A stretch of DNA of 41,531 bases from the NCBI GenBank assembly GCA_900548725.1, contig URLV01000010.1, forward strand, positions 1 through 41,531, given 5' to 3'. Under the pieces are notes generated by a model that saw only the letters and a program-made list of their open reading frames with translations, was not told where the DNA came from and searched no databases. The DNA is from an uncultured Mycoplasmatota bacterium. GTDB taxonomy: Bacteria; Bacillota_I; Bacilli_A; RF39; UBA660. Positions 7,977-16,453 of the stretch are shown piece by piece. The position numbers and the translations under genes are program-made. The number at the start of each line of letters is the position of its first letter. Position 1 is the stretch's first letter.

Positions 7977-8978
7977 TTATATTTTATTATTTTCAATCCA
8001 TTGAATAGTATCTATAATAGTGTCAGTAATATCTCTATTTATAAAATTCAATTCTTTTTTTGCCTTTTTATTACAAAAGTTAGAATTAGAAGATAATGTA
8101 TATAAAGAATATCTTGTAAAAAGTGGTGTTTGTTTTTTAAGATTATAATATTGTTCAAAAAAAGGTGCTATTATTTTTGCTACAAAAATTGGCAATACAA
8201 TTTTAATTTTCTTTCTTCCTAGTATATCACAAATCACGTCAGCCAATTCTTTAATGGTAACATATCTATTAGATAAAATATAACATTCCCCTCTATTATT
8301 CTTTTCAGATGCACTAATTACTCCATCAGCTACATCTCTAACATCGACAAAGTCATACCCACCCTTTACACAAGCAAAAAGTTGACCATTTATAATTTTT
8401 TTTACTAATTGAGTTAAATGACTATTACCAAAATCATACGGACCAATAATTCCAGAAGGATGTATAATACAAGCATTTAAATTTTTTTTCTTTACTGCAT
8501 CCATAACACACTTAGCAGCTATTGCTTTTGTTTTTGCATATAATCCTACAACATTATCAGGGTTGAAATTTTTTATTTCAGATAATATAGAATCATTATT
8601 CTTTTCTGGTATTACATGAACACTACTAATATATACAAGTTTTGCATTTATATCTAAAACTTTGTCAATTATATTTTTAGTACCATTAACATTAACATTA
8701 TAAACCAATGGATTATACTTTGATTTTATATACACAATTGCTGCACAATGAATTACAAAAACTTCTTTTCCATCAATATTTTCAAAAATAGAAGTTAAAG
8801 ATTCTTTTTTCGTAACATCACCATAATATATTTTACACCTTAAATTTTTAAGTGATTCTATAGATTCACCATTTAAAACAAAAGCTCTAATTTCATTATC
8901 AACATTTTTCTCTAATTTTCTTATAATATTGTTTCCTAAAAAACCATTTGCACCTGTAATAATATAAATTTTTCCCAT
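7977..8978 (-). CDS. NAD(P)-dependent epimerase/dehydratase, extended SDR family
   Basis: This protein of about 333 residues opens with the Rossmann motif GANGFLG (TGxxGxxG type), has the ISS segment near the catalytic Ser and YAKTK (YxxxK catalytic pair) near 145-149, followed by the IIHPSGIIGPYDFG substrate-side loop typical of 3-beta-HSD/dihydroflavonol-reductase-like SDRs. The ATG at 8978 is preferred to an upstream TTG because it puts the Rossmann strand at the very start, as usual. It stands alone between a terminator and a promoterless gap of about 145 bases. The substrate (sugar nucleotide or steroid/aldehyde) cannot be told. Confidence 0.85.
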   Translation of the reverse strand: MGKIYIITGANGFLGNNIIRKLEKNVDNEIRAFVLNGESIESLKNLRCKIYYGDVTKKESLTSIFENIDGKEVFVIHCAAIVYIKSKYNPLVYNVNVNGTKNIIDKVLDINAKLVYISSVHVIPEKNNDSILSEIKNFNPDNVVGLYAKTKAIAAKCVMDAVKKKNLNACIIHPSGIIGPYDFGNSHLTQLVKKIINGQLFACVKGGYDFVDVRDVADGVISASEKNNRGECYILSNRYVTIKELADVICDILGRKKIKIVLPIFVAKIIAPFFEQYYNLKKQTPLFTRYSLYTLSSNSNFCNKKAKKELNFINRDITDTIIDTIQWIENNKI

Positions 8979-9123
8979 AATTTCTTTCACCAACTTTATT
9001 TTAAAATAATCTAAAAATTATTTACATTTATATTATATCACAAAAAAATACTGTTATTTAGATACACTAAATCTATAAAGAATCATAAGATTAATTTTTA
9101 AAAATAGACTAGAATTAACTAAT

Positions 9124-9894
9124 CTACTTAACTTGAATTCCACCAACAGAATTGTTCATATTTCCAGCATATCCATTAGTACCATTTACCCATGGTAACC
9201 ACTTTTTCTTCTTATTATCATAAGCTCTATAGGTTCTATTTTTTATTTGAACTGCATCAATATCATTGGGTAAATTACCAGCATATCCGTTATATCCATC
9301 AACCCATGGTAACCAATAACCTTTCTTTTTATCATGCACTCTATAAGTAGCATTTTCTAATTTAAAACCACTCACACCATTACCTAAATTACCTGCATAT
9401 GCATTAGTACCTACTTGTACCTCTGGTAACCATTTATTTTTAACATTATCATAAGCACAATATTTTGATTTATTTCCAGAATATATTGCCCTCTCTAAAT
9501 ACGGTTCAGGATTAATTCTAGTACTAGAACTATATGATTTTGATACTTCAAAATGTAAATGTCTTGCAGTAACATTACCACTTTCACCAATAAGCCCTAC
9601 ACAAGTATTTTCATCAACTTCTTGATCAACACTAACATAAACTTCTCTTAAATGTGCATATCTACTAAACATTCCATTAGGATGCTTAATTAATACATAA
9701 TTACCCCAAGATTTAGTTCCAGTTGAACCCCTTAAAGTAGTTATTCCAGTTTGTATTTCATAAACTACACCTTTACAATTTGAATATACTCTATTTTGAT
9801 TTTCATCACTTCTCCAACCTAAATCTACACCTCTATGTCCCTTATTACTGTAATGCTGAGTTATTCTATTAATACTATCATTTATTACTCTCAT
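9124..9894 (-). CDS. M23 peptidase with three C-terminal wall-binding-like repeats (endolysin-like)
   Basis: This protein of about 256 residues has an M23/LytM zinc endopeptidase domain (about 18-140). It shows HRGVDLG (first zinc His and Asp), YAHL, and HLHFEV (catalytic and zinc His pair), so the site looks intact and would cut peptide bridges in peptidoglycan. After it come three repeats of about 40 residues, each with a WLP, a YAGN and an aromatic Y-x-x-[YH]D element, as found in cell-wall-binding tails of some clostridial phage endolysins. There is no signal peptide, which favours a phage-type endolysin released by a holin, yet no holin or phage genes are nearby. The start is the ATG seven bases after AAAGGGG. 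Confidence 0.85.
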   Translation of the reverse strand: MRVINDSINRITQHYSNKGHRGVDLGWRSDENQNRVYSNCKGVVYEIQTGITTLRGSTGTKSWGNYVLIKHPNGMFSRYAHLREVYVSVDQEVDENTCVGLIGESGNVTARHLHFEVSKSYSSSTRINPEPYLERAIYSGNKSKYCAYDNVKNKWLPEVQVGTNAYAGNLGNGVSGFKLENATYRVHDKKKGYWLPWVDGYNGYAGNLPNDIDAVQIKNRTYRAYDNKKKKWLPWVNGTNGYAGNMNNSVGGIQVK

Positions 9895-10097
9895 GATCAA
9901 ACCCCTTTCAATTTATTATACGTTTAATTTACTATTTAGTATATTGAATATTTACCATTAAAAAAAACACTTAGAAAACATTAAAAGCAAGCGAAAACAA
10001 CTTAAAAACACTTGATTATATATTATAAATTAAAAAAGACCCATTACTGAATCTAAAAATTTATAATATAATATCAATATAAAACACTTTTCAACAA

Positions 10098-10628
10098 TTA
10101 CTCTTCTATCATCTTATATCCACTACTAATTGCACATAATATAGAATCAGTAAATTCACGAGTTCTCGTATAACAACCATTAGTCAATATGCCATTAGTT
10201 CCAAATACACTAACATCTTTATCTGTTCTATCATAATATTTAGCAACAACATCAGATAATCTCTGATTTTTATTTAAATTATTTATTATTTCATCAGGAA
10301 CCTTCACTTTAGCACTGCAACCATAATAATAGTTATTTAAATCTTTATCATATATAACAGTCCACCCACATAAAAAAGTACCACAACTACTTTCTGTCAA
10401 AATTCCTTCCATTGCAACATATAAATTTCCACTATTATCCTGTTTTAATGCAGAATTAATTCTATTTTTTGAACCTTTAATACCCTCATCATCGCCAATC
10501 GGAGTTTCAGAAACACCACTTTCTGTTTCTAAAGAAACAATAGTAAAATCTAAAAAGAAATCTTTGATAACATTATTAACAGCATCAATTTTAGCCTTAT
10601 TCTTAGAACAAACAATTACTTTCATCAT
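10098..10628 (-). CDS. DUF84/YjjX-like non-canonical purine NTP phosphatase
   Basis: This 176-residue protein begins KVIVCSKNKAKIDAVNNVI, the usual opening of the Maf/Ham1-like DUF84 family. It then has SGVSETPIGDDEGIKGSKNRINSA, which matches the conserved loop of YjjX (inosine/xanthosine triphosphatase), and VAMEGIL, a weakened form of the VGIEGG motif. The family hydrolyses deaminated purine nucleotides to keep them out of nucleic acids. GAGGTG lies five bases before the first of two adjacent ATGs. It is preceded by the XRE gene on the same strand with a small hairpin between them. Confidence 0.8.
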   Translation of the reverse strand: MMKVIVCSKNKAKIDAVNNVIKDFFLDFTIVSLETESGVSETPIGDDEGIKGSKNRINSALKQDNSGNLYVAMEGILTESSCGTFLCGWTVIYDKDLNNYYYGCSAKVKVPDEIINNLNKNQRLSDVVAKYYDRTDKDVSVFGTNGILTNGCYTRTREFTDSILCAISSGYKMIEE

Positions 10629-10656
10629 AATTCACCTCTAAAAAATTATAACATAA

Positions 10657-10678
10657 ATAAAAAAACTCATAAAGAGTA
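10657..10678 (-). terminator. Weak terminator after the XRE gene
   Basis: On the minus strand ACTC-TTTAT-GAGT is followed by seven Ts. The stem is only four strong pairs plus flanking A-T pairs. Confidence 0.45.
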
Positions 10679-10680
10679 TT

Positions 10681-10905
10681 TCATTCAATTTCAAATAACA
10701 TACCAGGATTAATATCTAATACAACAGAAATATCATATAAGGTTTGAACAGAAAAAGTTTTAGCAACTTTGTCTGATTCAATTTGTCTTATATAATCATG
10801 ACTAACTCTACATCTTTCAGCAAGTTCAGCCTGTGTTATATTCTTCTCTTTCCTATATTTCTTAATATTGTGCCTAATTACATCATAAATATTTATACTG
10901 CTCAT
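10681..10905 (-). CDS. XRE-family transcriptional regulator (74 aa)
   Basis: This is a single helix-turn-helix domain protein. It reads IRHNIKKYRKEKNITQAELAERCRVSHDYIRQIESDK, the Cro/CI pattern with the recognition helix around SHDYIRQIE, then a short dimer tail ending in DINPGMLFE. It is divergent from the unknown plus-strand gene at 11006 and shares a 101-base promoter region with it that holds a near-perfect palindrome; control of both genes by this protein is the simplest reading. Confidence 0.9.
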   Translation of the reverse strand: MSSINIYDVIRHNIKKYRKEKNITQAELAERCRVSHDYIRQIESDKVAKTFSVQTLYDISVVLDINPGMLFEIE

Positions 10906-10934
10906 ATTATAGTAATCACCATATATATTATCTC

Positions 10935-10962
10935 ATTATATTTTTTTAAAATATGTGAACAA
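10935..10962 (-). promoter_or_regulatory. Promoter of the XRE gene
   Basis: On the minus strand TTGTTC (10962-10957) and TATAAT (10940-10935) are 16 bases apart. The -35 lies inside the operator palindrome, so the regulator should repress its own gene. Confidence 0.5.
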
Positions 10963-10976
10963 TTAACTCACATATT
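10950..10976. promoter_or_regulatory. Operator palindrome between the XRE gene and the divergent unknown gene
   Basis: AATATGTGA (10950-10958), nine bases, then TCACATATT (10968-10976) form perfect nine-base arms. The palindrome covers the -35 region of the minus promoter and sits just upstream of the plus-strand TATAAT at 10981-10986. Its size and place fit a dimeric XRE-type repressor. Confidence 0.7.
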
Positions 10977-10980
10977 ATGA

Positions 10981-10986
10981 TATAAT
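10981..10986 (+). promoter_or_regulatory. -10 element of the unknown plus-strand gene
   Basis: TATAAT stands 20 bases before the start codon of the 11006 gene. No good -35 is present; its place is taken by the palindrome, which might mean activator dependence or simply repression. Confidence 0.5.
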
Positions 10987-11005
10987 AATGTTAGGAGGGT
11001 TAACG

Positions 11006-11536
11006 ATGGAAAAAGAATCTATAAACGAAACATCAATAAAAATATTAAATTACATATTAAAAAGATTTAACACAGACTTTTATTTTATAAACAAATTTAA
11101 AAATTGCATAATAGATATAATGATTAAAAATAAAAGATTAATTAAATTAATTAATAACAAAATAGATACAATAAACAACAATTATATGGATTACTATAAT
11201 AAAAAATATAAAGAATTAATAATCTCAAATTTTATACATAATTTAAAATATTTATCAACCAAATCATATATTATAAATAATTTCATAAATTCTAATAATT
11301 TAAGTATAAATAATTATGAAAAAACATATCATATGTTAAAAACAATCTCATTGTCAAATGTTAACTCTTTTAATATAATACTACTATTTCAAACTATAGA
11401 AGATTACGAAAATCAATATTTCAATGAAAACACAAATATTAAACATCAAACTATTCAACATTTTGTAGATGAATACGAAATAATGATACAAGAATATTAT
11501 AATAAAAAAGAAGCAATAAGTATTCTTAACTTATGA
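11006..11536 (+). CDS. Uncharacterised helical protein, divergent from an XRE regulator
   Basis: I do not recognise this protein of about 176 residues. It is rich in Asn, Ile, Lys and Tyr, has no signal peptide, membrane helix or Cys cluster, and looks all-helical, with a segment near 60-75 (NNYMDYYNKKYKELIISN) and an acidic C-terminal helix (HFVDEYEIMIQEYY). The ATG at 11006 has AGGAGG eight bases upstream; the earlier in-frame ATG lies before that site and is less likely. Its codon use is even more AT-rich than its neighbours, which together with the small divergent regulator suggests an acquired gene. Function unknown. Confidence 0.7.
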   Translation: MEKESINETSIKILNYILKRFNTDFYFINKFKNCIIDIMIKNKRLIKLINNKIDTINNNYMDYYNKKYKELIISNFIHNLKYLSTKSYIINNFINSNNLSINNYEKTYHMLKTISLSNVNSFNIILLFQTIEDYENQYFNENTNIKHQTIQHFVDEYEIMIQEYYNKKEAISILNL

Positions 11537-11637
11537 TCAAATTGTTTCTTTTTAATTTTAAAATAATTAAATAACATATAGCAAATATAATCTAATAAAA
11601 TAAAAAACATACTCTAATAATCTGAATATATTGAGCA

Positions 11638-13230
11638 TTATACACTCAGCCTCTCATAATCTTTTACACCAAATTTATTTAAAAAGTAATATAACCCACT
11701 ACATATAATTCCTAGCGCAACAATAATTATTAAAATCAATAAATTCAAAGAAATAACATCAATAAATTTAAATAAACAAAATGTTATGCCAACAAAGAAC
11801 AATAATCCAATAAATACTGATATCATAGAACTCATACTTTGTTTAACAACCTCAGTATCACTACTATAATTTAATTTAGGATATTTTAAATTTACTATTA
11901 AACCAGTCATACCATTACACAATACTATCAATAAACTAAATAGTAAAACTAATATAAAATATACAAAACTTAATTTAAATTTTATAGAAATAATCAATAA
12001 ACTAATAACAACAAATGGCATTTCAATAACTATAGCCATTAATAATTTAGAATTAAATATAGTACTTATCATAACAGGTAAACTCTTAGTAATATTAATA
12101 CTTTTTCCCTCTAAACTTATACTAGAGGATGTTATACTAGTAAAAAATAAACTAAATAACAATACCACAATAAAGACCAAATTTATAGACATATTACCAC
12201 TAATACCATATTGACTAAATATACTAGATAAAATATCTTTCCCTTTAACACATAAAAGTATACTTGCAATAAGTAAAAGAATTAATCCAAAAGAAGTATT
12301 AAACATATATACTGGACTAGAAAAATATCTTTTTAATTCTTTATTACATAAACTAAATATTTTTCTTCTAGATTTATATGAAACTTTTCCTCCTCTTTTA
12401 ACAGAAGTTTCACTAGATTTAAATATAATACTGAAATAATATTTAGAACCTAATATAATAAATATAATAAATGGAATAATATTTATTAATAACATTTTAA
12501 TAAAAGTAACTATATCAAATTTATTTATTAAACTAATATAAGAACCTATAGGATAATATATTTTACTTAACATATCATTTATACTAGTTGCCTTACTTGC
12601 AATATCATTAACAAAATTATCTAAATTAAAACTTAAATAATATACTCCTAAAAATATAAATATAGATATTAAAGTTTGTATAATTTTTTTAGATTTAAAT
12701 CTACTAGATACCATCATAACAATATACCCAAGTATACTAGATAATATAGTTGGTAAGAGTGGTACTAACAATATTTCTAATATACTAAGTAATAAAAATG
12801 ACAAACTAATTCCTTCATGATAAATATATATTGAATAACATGGTAATAAAAACATCAAATTATAAATATATTGAAATGAAATTAACTTGAACATTCTTAA
12901 AAATAATATAGTACTTTTTTTAATAGGTAAAGAAAATAACATATCATTATCTTTAGATTCAAATAAAATTCCTTGTGATTTATATATTCCCTGCATAAAA
13001 GTTAAAATTGAAACAACGAATAGAAATAACGTTAATAAAACGTAAGTCATATTCACTTCATATAAAGGCTTTGCAATTAATTCTGCATAACTGCCTATAC
13101 TGATACTTACTAGAATAAATAAAAATATTGGTAAAAATAATTTGTTTTTACTATTTTTTTTAGACTTATAGTTTAAGAAATTCATATCTTGACTAAACGT
13201 TGCTTTTATAAGTGAAAATATTTTTCTCAT
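11638..13230 (-). CDS. ABC-2-type transporter permease (530 aa)
   Basis: This integral membrane protein has about twelve hydrophobic segments in two halves, separated by a positively charged cytoplasmic loop (about 278-292, VKRGGKVSYKSRRK). It begins with a short amphipathic N terminus and a first helix near 32-48. The segment LFESKDNDMLFSLPIKKSTILFLR is the cytoplasmic coupling region seen in large ABC-2 exporter permeases of Firmicutes. Its start overlaps the ATPase stop by four bases, so it is coupled to it. The exported substrate is unknown; a TetR regulator leads the operon, which often means a toxic compound or lipid. Confidence 0.85.
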   Translation of the reverse strand: MRKIFSLIKATFSQDMNFLNYKSKKNSKNKLFLPIFLFILVSISIGSYAELIAKPLYEVNMTYVLLTLFLFVVSILTFMQGIYKSQGILFESKDNDMLFSLPIKKSTILFLRMFKLISFQYIYNLMFLLPCYSIYIYHEGISLSFLLLSILEILLVPLLPTILSSILGYIVMMVSSRFKSKKIIQTLISIFIFLGVYYLSFNLDNFVNDIASKATSINDMLSKIYYPIGSYISLINKFDIVTFIKMLLINIIPFIIFIILGSKYYFSIIFKSSETSVKRGGKVSYKSRRKIFSLCNKELKRYFSSPVYMFNTSFGLILLLIASILLCVKGKDILSSIFSQYGISGNMSINLVFIVVLLFSLFFTSITSSSISLEGKSINITKSLPVMISTIFNSKLLMAIVIEMPFVVISLLIISIKFKLSFVYFILVLLFSLLIVLCNGMTGLIVNLKYPKLNYSSDTEVVKQSMSSMISVFIGLLFFVGITFCLFKFIDVISLNLLILIIIVALGIICSGLYYFLNKFGVKDYERLSV

Positions 13231-13940
13231 GCTTGTTCACCTAACTCAAGAAATACTTCTTCTAAAGATTCATCACCTTTAATATCTTTCATCTTACCTA
13301 TTTTAACAATCTGTCCAGATTTTATAATTGCTACTCTATCACATAACTTCTCTGCAACATCCAAAATATGTGTTGAAAAGAAAATAGTTTTACCTTCCTT
13401 AGCCATATTTCTCATTATTTCTTTCATATCAAATACAGCCTTAGGGTCTAATCCAACAAATGGCTCGTCCATTATTAACACTTTAGGATCATGACTTAAT
13501 GCTGCAATCAATGCAACTTTCTGTTTCATACCATGTGAAAAACTTGATATATCATCACATAGTTTATCACTAATTTCAAACATCTTAGCATATTTTAAAA
13601 TATTCTTCTTCCTAGTATCTTTATCAATTTCATACATATCACATACAAAATTTATAAAATCTATCGCTCTCATATTTTCATATAAATCAGGATTATCAGG
13701 AACATATGCAATATCCATCTTACATTCAATAGAATTATTCTTTATAGATTTACCATTTATCAAAATATCTCCTTCTTCAAAATCAAGTATTCCAACAATA
13801 GATTTTATCATAGTAGTTTTTCCAGCACCATTATGTCCTATAAACCCAAATATTTCTCCTCCATCAACTTTAAAACTAACATCTTTAATCGCTCTCTTAA
13901 CACCATTATAAGTTTTACTCACATTATTTATTTCAATCAT
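13227..13940 (-). CDS. ABC transporter ATPase partner of the ABC-2 permease
   Basis: This 237-residue ATPase has Walker A GHNGAGKTT (about 35-43), signature SFSHGMKQK (the degenerate form common in ABC-2 exporters, about 132-140), Walker B VLIMDEPFVGLD (about 153-164) and the H-loop FFSTHI. The GHNGAGKTT and DEPFVGLD forms belong to the CcmA/NatA group that drives drug, antibiotic or sodium export. It overlaps the TetR gene and the permease gene by four bases each, so the three are one translationally coupled unit. Confidence 0.93.
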   Translation of the reverse strand: MIEINNVSKTYNGVKRAIKDVSFKVDGGEIFGFIGHNGAGKTTMIKSIVGILDFEEGDILINGKSIKNNSIECKMDIAYVPDNPDLYENMRAIDFINFVCDMYEIDKDTRKKNILKYAKMFEISDKLCDDISSFSHGMKQKVALIAALSHDPKVLIMDEPFVGLDPKAVFDMKEIMRNMAKEGKTIFFSTHILDVAEKLCDRVAIIKSGQIVKIGKMKDIKGDESLEEVFLELGEQA

Positions 13941-14506
13941 TTTTTACTTTCTCCTTCTAATTTCATTAATGCTTTATATTGGCTTGTTAACAAATTTGAT
14001 ATATCTTCATCACTAAAATTAATTGTATCAGTAGCAACTAAAGTTGCAATACCATGTGTGAAAATCCACATCTTCATATGAAAATCAAATGCACAATCAC
14101 TATCCAATTTAGTACTAACTTTTACTAAATCTTGTAATTTACTAAAATTATATTCATCAGATTTAACAAATTCATCACAAAACATATTATATTCACTCAT
14201 AAATAATATTTTATATAGATTTTTTTCATTTCTAGCAAAAGAAATATATCTAATACCAGCATCTTTATAGCTAACTTTACCATTACCAAAATCAAATATA
14301 TAATCAAAAAAATAATGTTCTATTTTGCTAATTAATTCTTTATTCAATTCTTCACTATTTTTAAATTGATAATATATAGGTCTAATAGATGAATTAAGTT
14401 TTTTAGCAATTTCTCTGTTACTAACACCACTCATTCCCTTTTTTCTAGCTAACAAAAATGCCGTATCAAGTATCCTTTCTTTTGTTATTACAACACTTTT
14501 AGGCAA
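13937..14506 (-). CDS. TetR/AcrR-family repressor
   Basis: This 189-residue regulator has an N-terminal helix-turn-helix (about 8-48): ILDTAFLLARKKGMSGVSNREIAKKLNSSIRPIYYQFKN was read in pieces, with the GVSNREIAKKL and IRPIYYQFKN parts diagnostic of TetR. The C-terminal ligand domain is not assignable. The likely start is TTG at 14506: the frame has a TAG shortly upstream and no nearer ATG. It heads the ABC-2 exporter operon, and a perfect palindrome 26-41 bases upstream is its probable operator. Confidence 0.88.
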   Translation of the reverse strand: MPKSVVITKERILDTAFLLARKKGMSGVSNREIAKKLNSSIRPIYYQFKNSEELNKELISKIEHYFFDYIFDFGNGKVSYKDAGIRYISFARNEKNLYKILFMSEYNMFCDEFVKSDEYNFSKLQDLVKVSTKLDSDCAFDFHMKMWIFTHGIATLVATDTINFSDEDISNLLTSQYKALMKLEGESKK

Positions 14507-14531
14507 TATATCACATCCACTCTAAATATAT

Positions 14532-14547
14532 TGTATCACATGATACA
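14532..14547. promoter_or_regulatory. TetR operator palindrome
   Basis: TGTATCA-CA-TGATACA is a perfect seven-base inverted repeat with a two-base centre, placed in the promoter region of the TetR-ABC operon. It fits a TetR dimer site controlling its own operon. Confidence 0.7.
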
Positions 14548-14558
14548 TTATTGTTAAG

Positions 14559-14586
14559 AAAAAAACTTATAAAATTTTATAAGTTT
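14559..14586 (-). terminator. Terminator after the histidine-kinase-like gene
   Basis: On the minus strand a perfect 12-base inverted repeat (AAACTTATAAAA with its complement) is followed by seven Ts. It overlaps the kinase stop codon. Confidence 0.8.
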
Positions 14587-16399
14587 AATATTTTTCCATA
14601 ATTCTTTTTAATTCATTTCTCAAATCACTAGTTAAAATATAATCACTAAATCCATCATCTAAATAATGTTTCTTTATATTCTCTTTATTAAAATCTAATA
14701 CTACTATACATGGAACATTAAATTTACTTATTTCTTTTAATTTTTTTAATGTTTCGTATCCACTCATTTCTTTCATATCATCTTCTATTATTATGTAATC
14801 ATATTTTTTACCACTTTTTATTCTATCTATTGCATCAGCACCATAAAGCATATATGAAGCATTTATATCAGATTCATTAAAAACTTTTTTTATTATTTCG
14901 TTTACTTTTTTATCTTGATTAACAACCAATACTCTTTTATTACTGTAACTATTAAACAAGTTATTATTTTTATCTTCCTTTTCTCTATATATCTTTTGAT
15001 CTATTGTTAGTATTACTTCAGTACCTTTACCAAGTTTACTTTTAATTAACATATTTCCACCTAAAGACTTAATAATTTTTTGACATAACTTTATATTAAA
15101 TTCTGATTTTTCTAAATTAACTATATCGTCTTTATTTAATTCACTAGTAGTACTTAATATTTCATTTATTTTATCAATTCCTATACCAACACCACTATCT
15201 GTTATTCTAAATATAACTCTACACACATCATATTTTTCTATAGTGTCTATATTAAATTCTATAAAACCTTTTTCAGTTTTTTTAACAGAATCCATTAGTA
15301 TAGAATACAAAATTTGTTTTAATTTTATATTATCCCCATACAAATATGGAACTTTACTTGGAATAGTATGTCTAAATTCAACATTATTATTAATACTATT
15401 TTCTATTCTTTTAACTAAATCATCATAAATCATATCAAGATTATATCTGTTATTTAATATTTTAACTTTTTGTACATCTAAACTACTAACATTTAAAACA
15501 TCATTAACTACAAAATCTAATTGTCTAGAAGCATTATATATATAATTTAATCCTTCTTGGTATTCTTCTTTTTTTCTATCATTATCTACTAATTCTTTAC
15601 TAGTATTTTTTATGTAATTTAATGGTTCTCTAACTTCTTGAGTCATTTCAAATATAAAATTAGATTTATCTATATAAGCTTGTTCAGTAATTTCATTATT
15701 TCTAGTAACTTCTTCTAATTGTTTCAAATCTGGATTTTCAATAGTATGATACATAAAATTAATTAAAAATGCTGTTAATGATGTCACAACTAGTATTTGA
15801 GGATTTGATAATTGTAATAATATAACAGGTACACAAAAAACGACAAATAATAAGATAGGAATAATTTTTCTTAACGAAATACCTTTTCTATTTTTAATTA
15901 CAAAATATACCCAACTGATTATTCCTAAAGCACTAATACCATAAACATAAATTGTATTAGGTCCAAATAAATAAACTTCGTTACCATTTTTATAATAAGT
16001 ATAAGTTAATATAAAATTTAATATTAGAGAAATAATCAAAACAAACGTTAAAAAATTTACAATATGTTTAACTTTCTTATTAGTTTCTTTTTCTTTAACT
16101 AAATTCATTTCTTTTTTATAAGAAACAAGTACAACATATACAGTAATTAAATATACAAAAACTAACAAATATGCCAAATAAAGTTTAACTACAAACCATC
16201 TTATAAAACTAGTATCAGGAAGTAATAAATGACAATATATTCCACATATATCTAATATTATTCCTATAATAACAGTTATTAATAAAGACATATATATCTT
16301 ATTTTCTAAAGTATTTTTTTTATCTTTAATAGAAAATTGTATAAAAATTAAAATAGTATAAATTAAGCTTATTGCAAGTAAAAGTATACTAGGATGCAT
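14585..16399 (-). CDS. Degenerate hybrid histidine kinase (7TM sensor, HATPase, receiver)
   Basis: This protein of about 604 residues has about seven N-terminal membrane helices (to about 218), a linker, a dimerisation/phosphotransfer-like region, a HATPase domain (about 325-445) and a C-terminal receiver (about 465-600). Key residues are altered. The H-box reads FEMTQEVREPL where FxxMSHELRTPL is usual, so the phosphoacceptor His (about residue 254) is Gln. The N-box has Asp for the second Asn (ILMDSVK). DSGVGIG (G1) is kept, but the G2 glycines are lost (FNIKLCQKI). In the receiver, IIIEDDMKEMSGYE puts Glu at the phosphoacceptor position, and the conserved Lys is Ser. It may bind ATP without phosphotransfer. 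ATG at 16399 follows AAGGAG by ten bases. Confidence 0.8.
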   Translation of the reverse strand: MHPSILLLAISLIYTILIFIQFSIKDKKNTLENKIYMSLLITVIIGIILDICGIYCHLLLPDTSFIRWFVVKLYLAYLLVFVYLITVYVVLVSYKKEMNLVKEKETNKKVKHIVNFLTFVLIISLILNFILTYTYYKNGNEVYLFGPNTIYVYGISALGIISWVYFVIKNRKGISLRKIIPILLFVVFCVPVILLQLSNPQILVVTSLTAFLINFMYHTIENPDLKQLEEVTRNNEITEQAYIDKSNFIFEMTQEVREPLNYIKNTSKELVDNDRKKEEYQEGLNYIYNASRQLDFVVNDVLNVSSLDVQKVKILNNRYNLDMIYDDLVKRIENSINNNVEFRHTIPSKVPYLYGDNIKLKQILYSILMDSVKKTEKGFIEFNIDTIEKYDVCRVIFRITDSGVGIGIDKINEILSTTSELNKDDIVNLEKSEFNIKLCQKIIKSLGGNMLIKSKLGKGTEVILTIDQKIYREKEDKNNNLFNSYSNKRVLVVNQDKKVNEIIKKVFNESDINASYMLYGADAIDRIKSGKKYDYIIIEDDMKEMSGYETLKKLKEISKFNVPCIVVLDFNKENIKKHYLDDGFSDYILTSDLRNELKRIMEKY

Positions 16400-16453
16400 A
16401 ATAAACACACTCCTTATCTTTATAAGTCAATTATACTATAAATTAAAAATATT

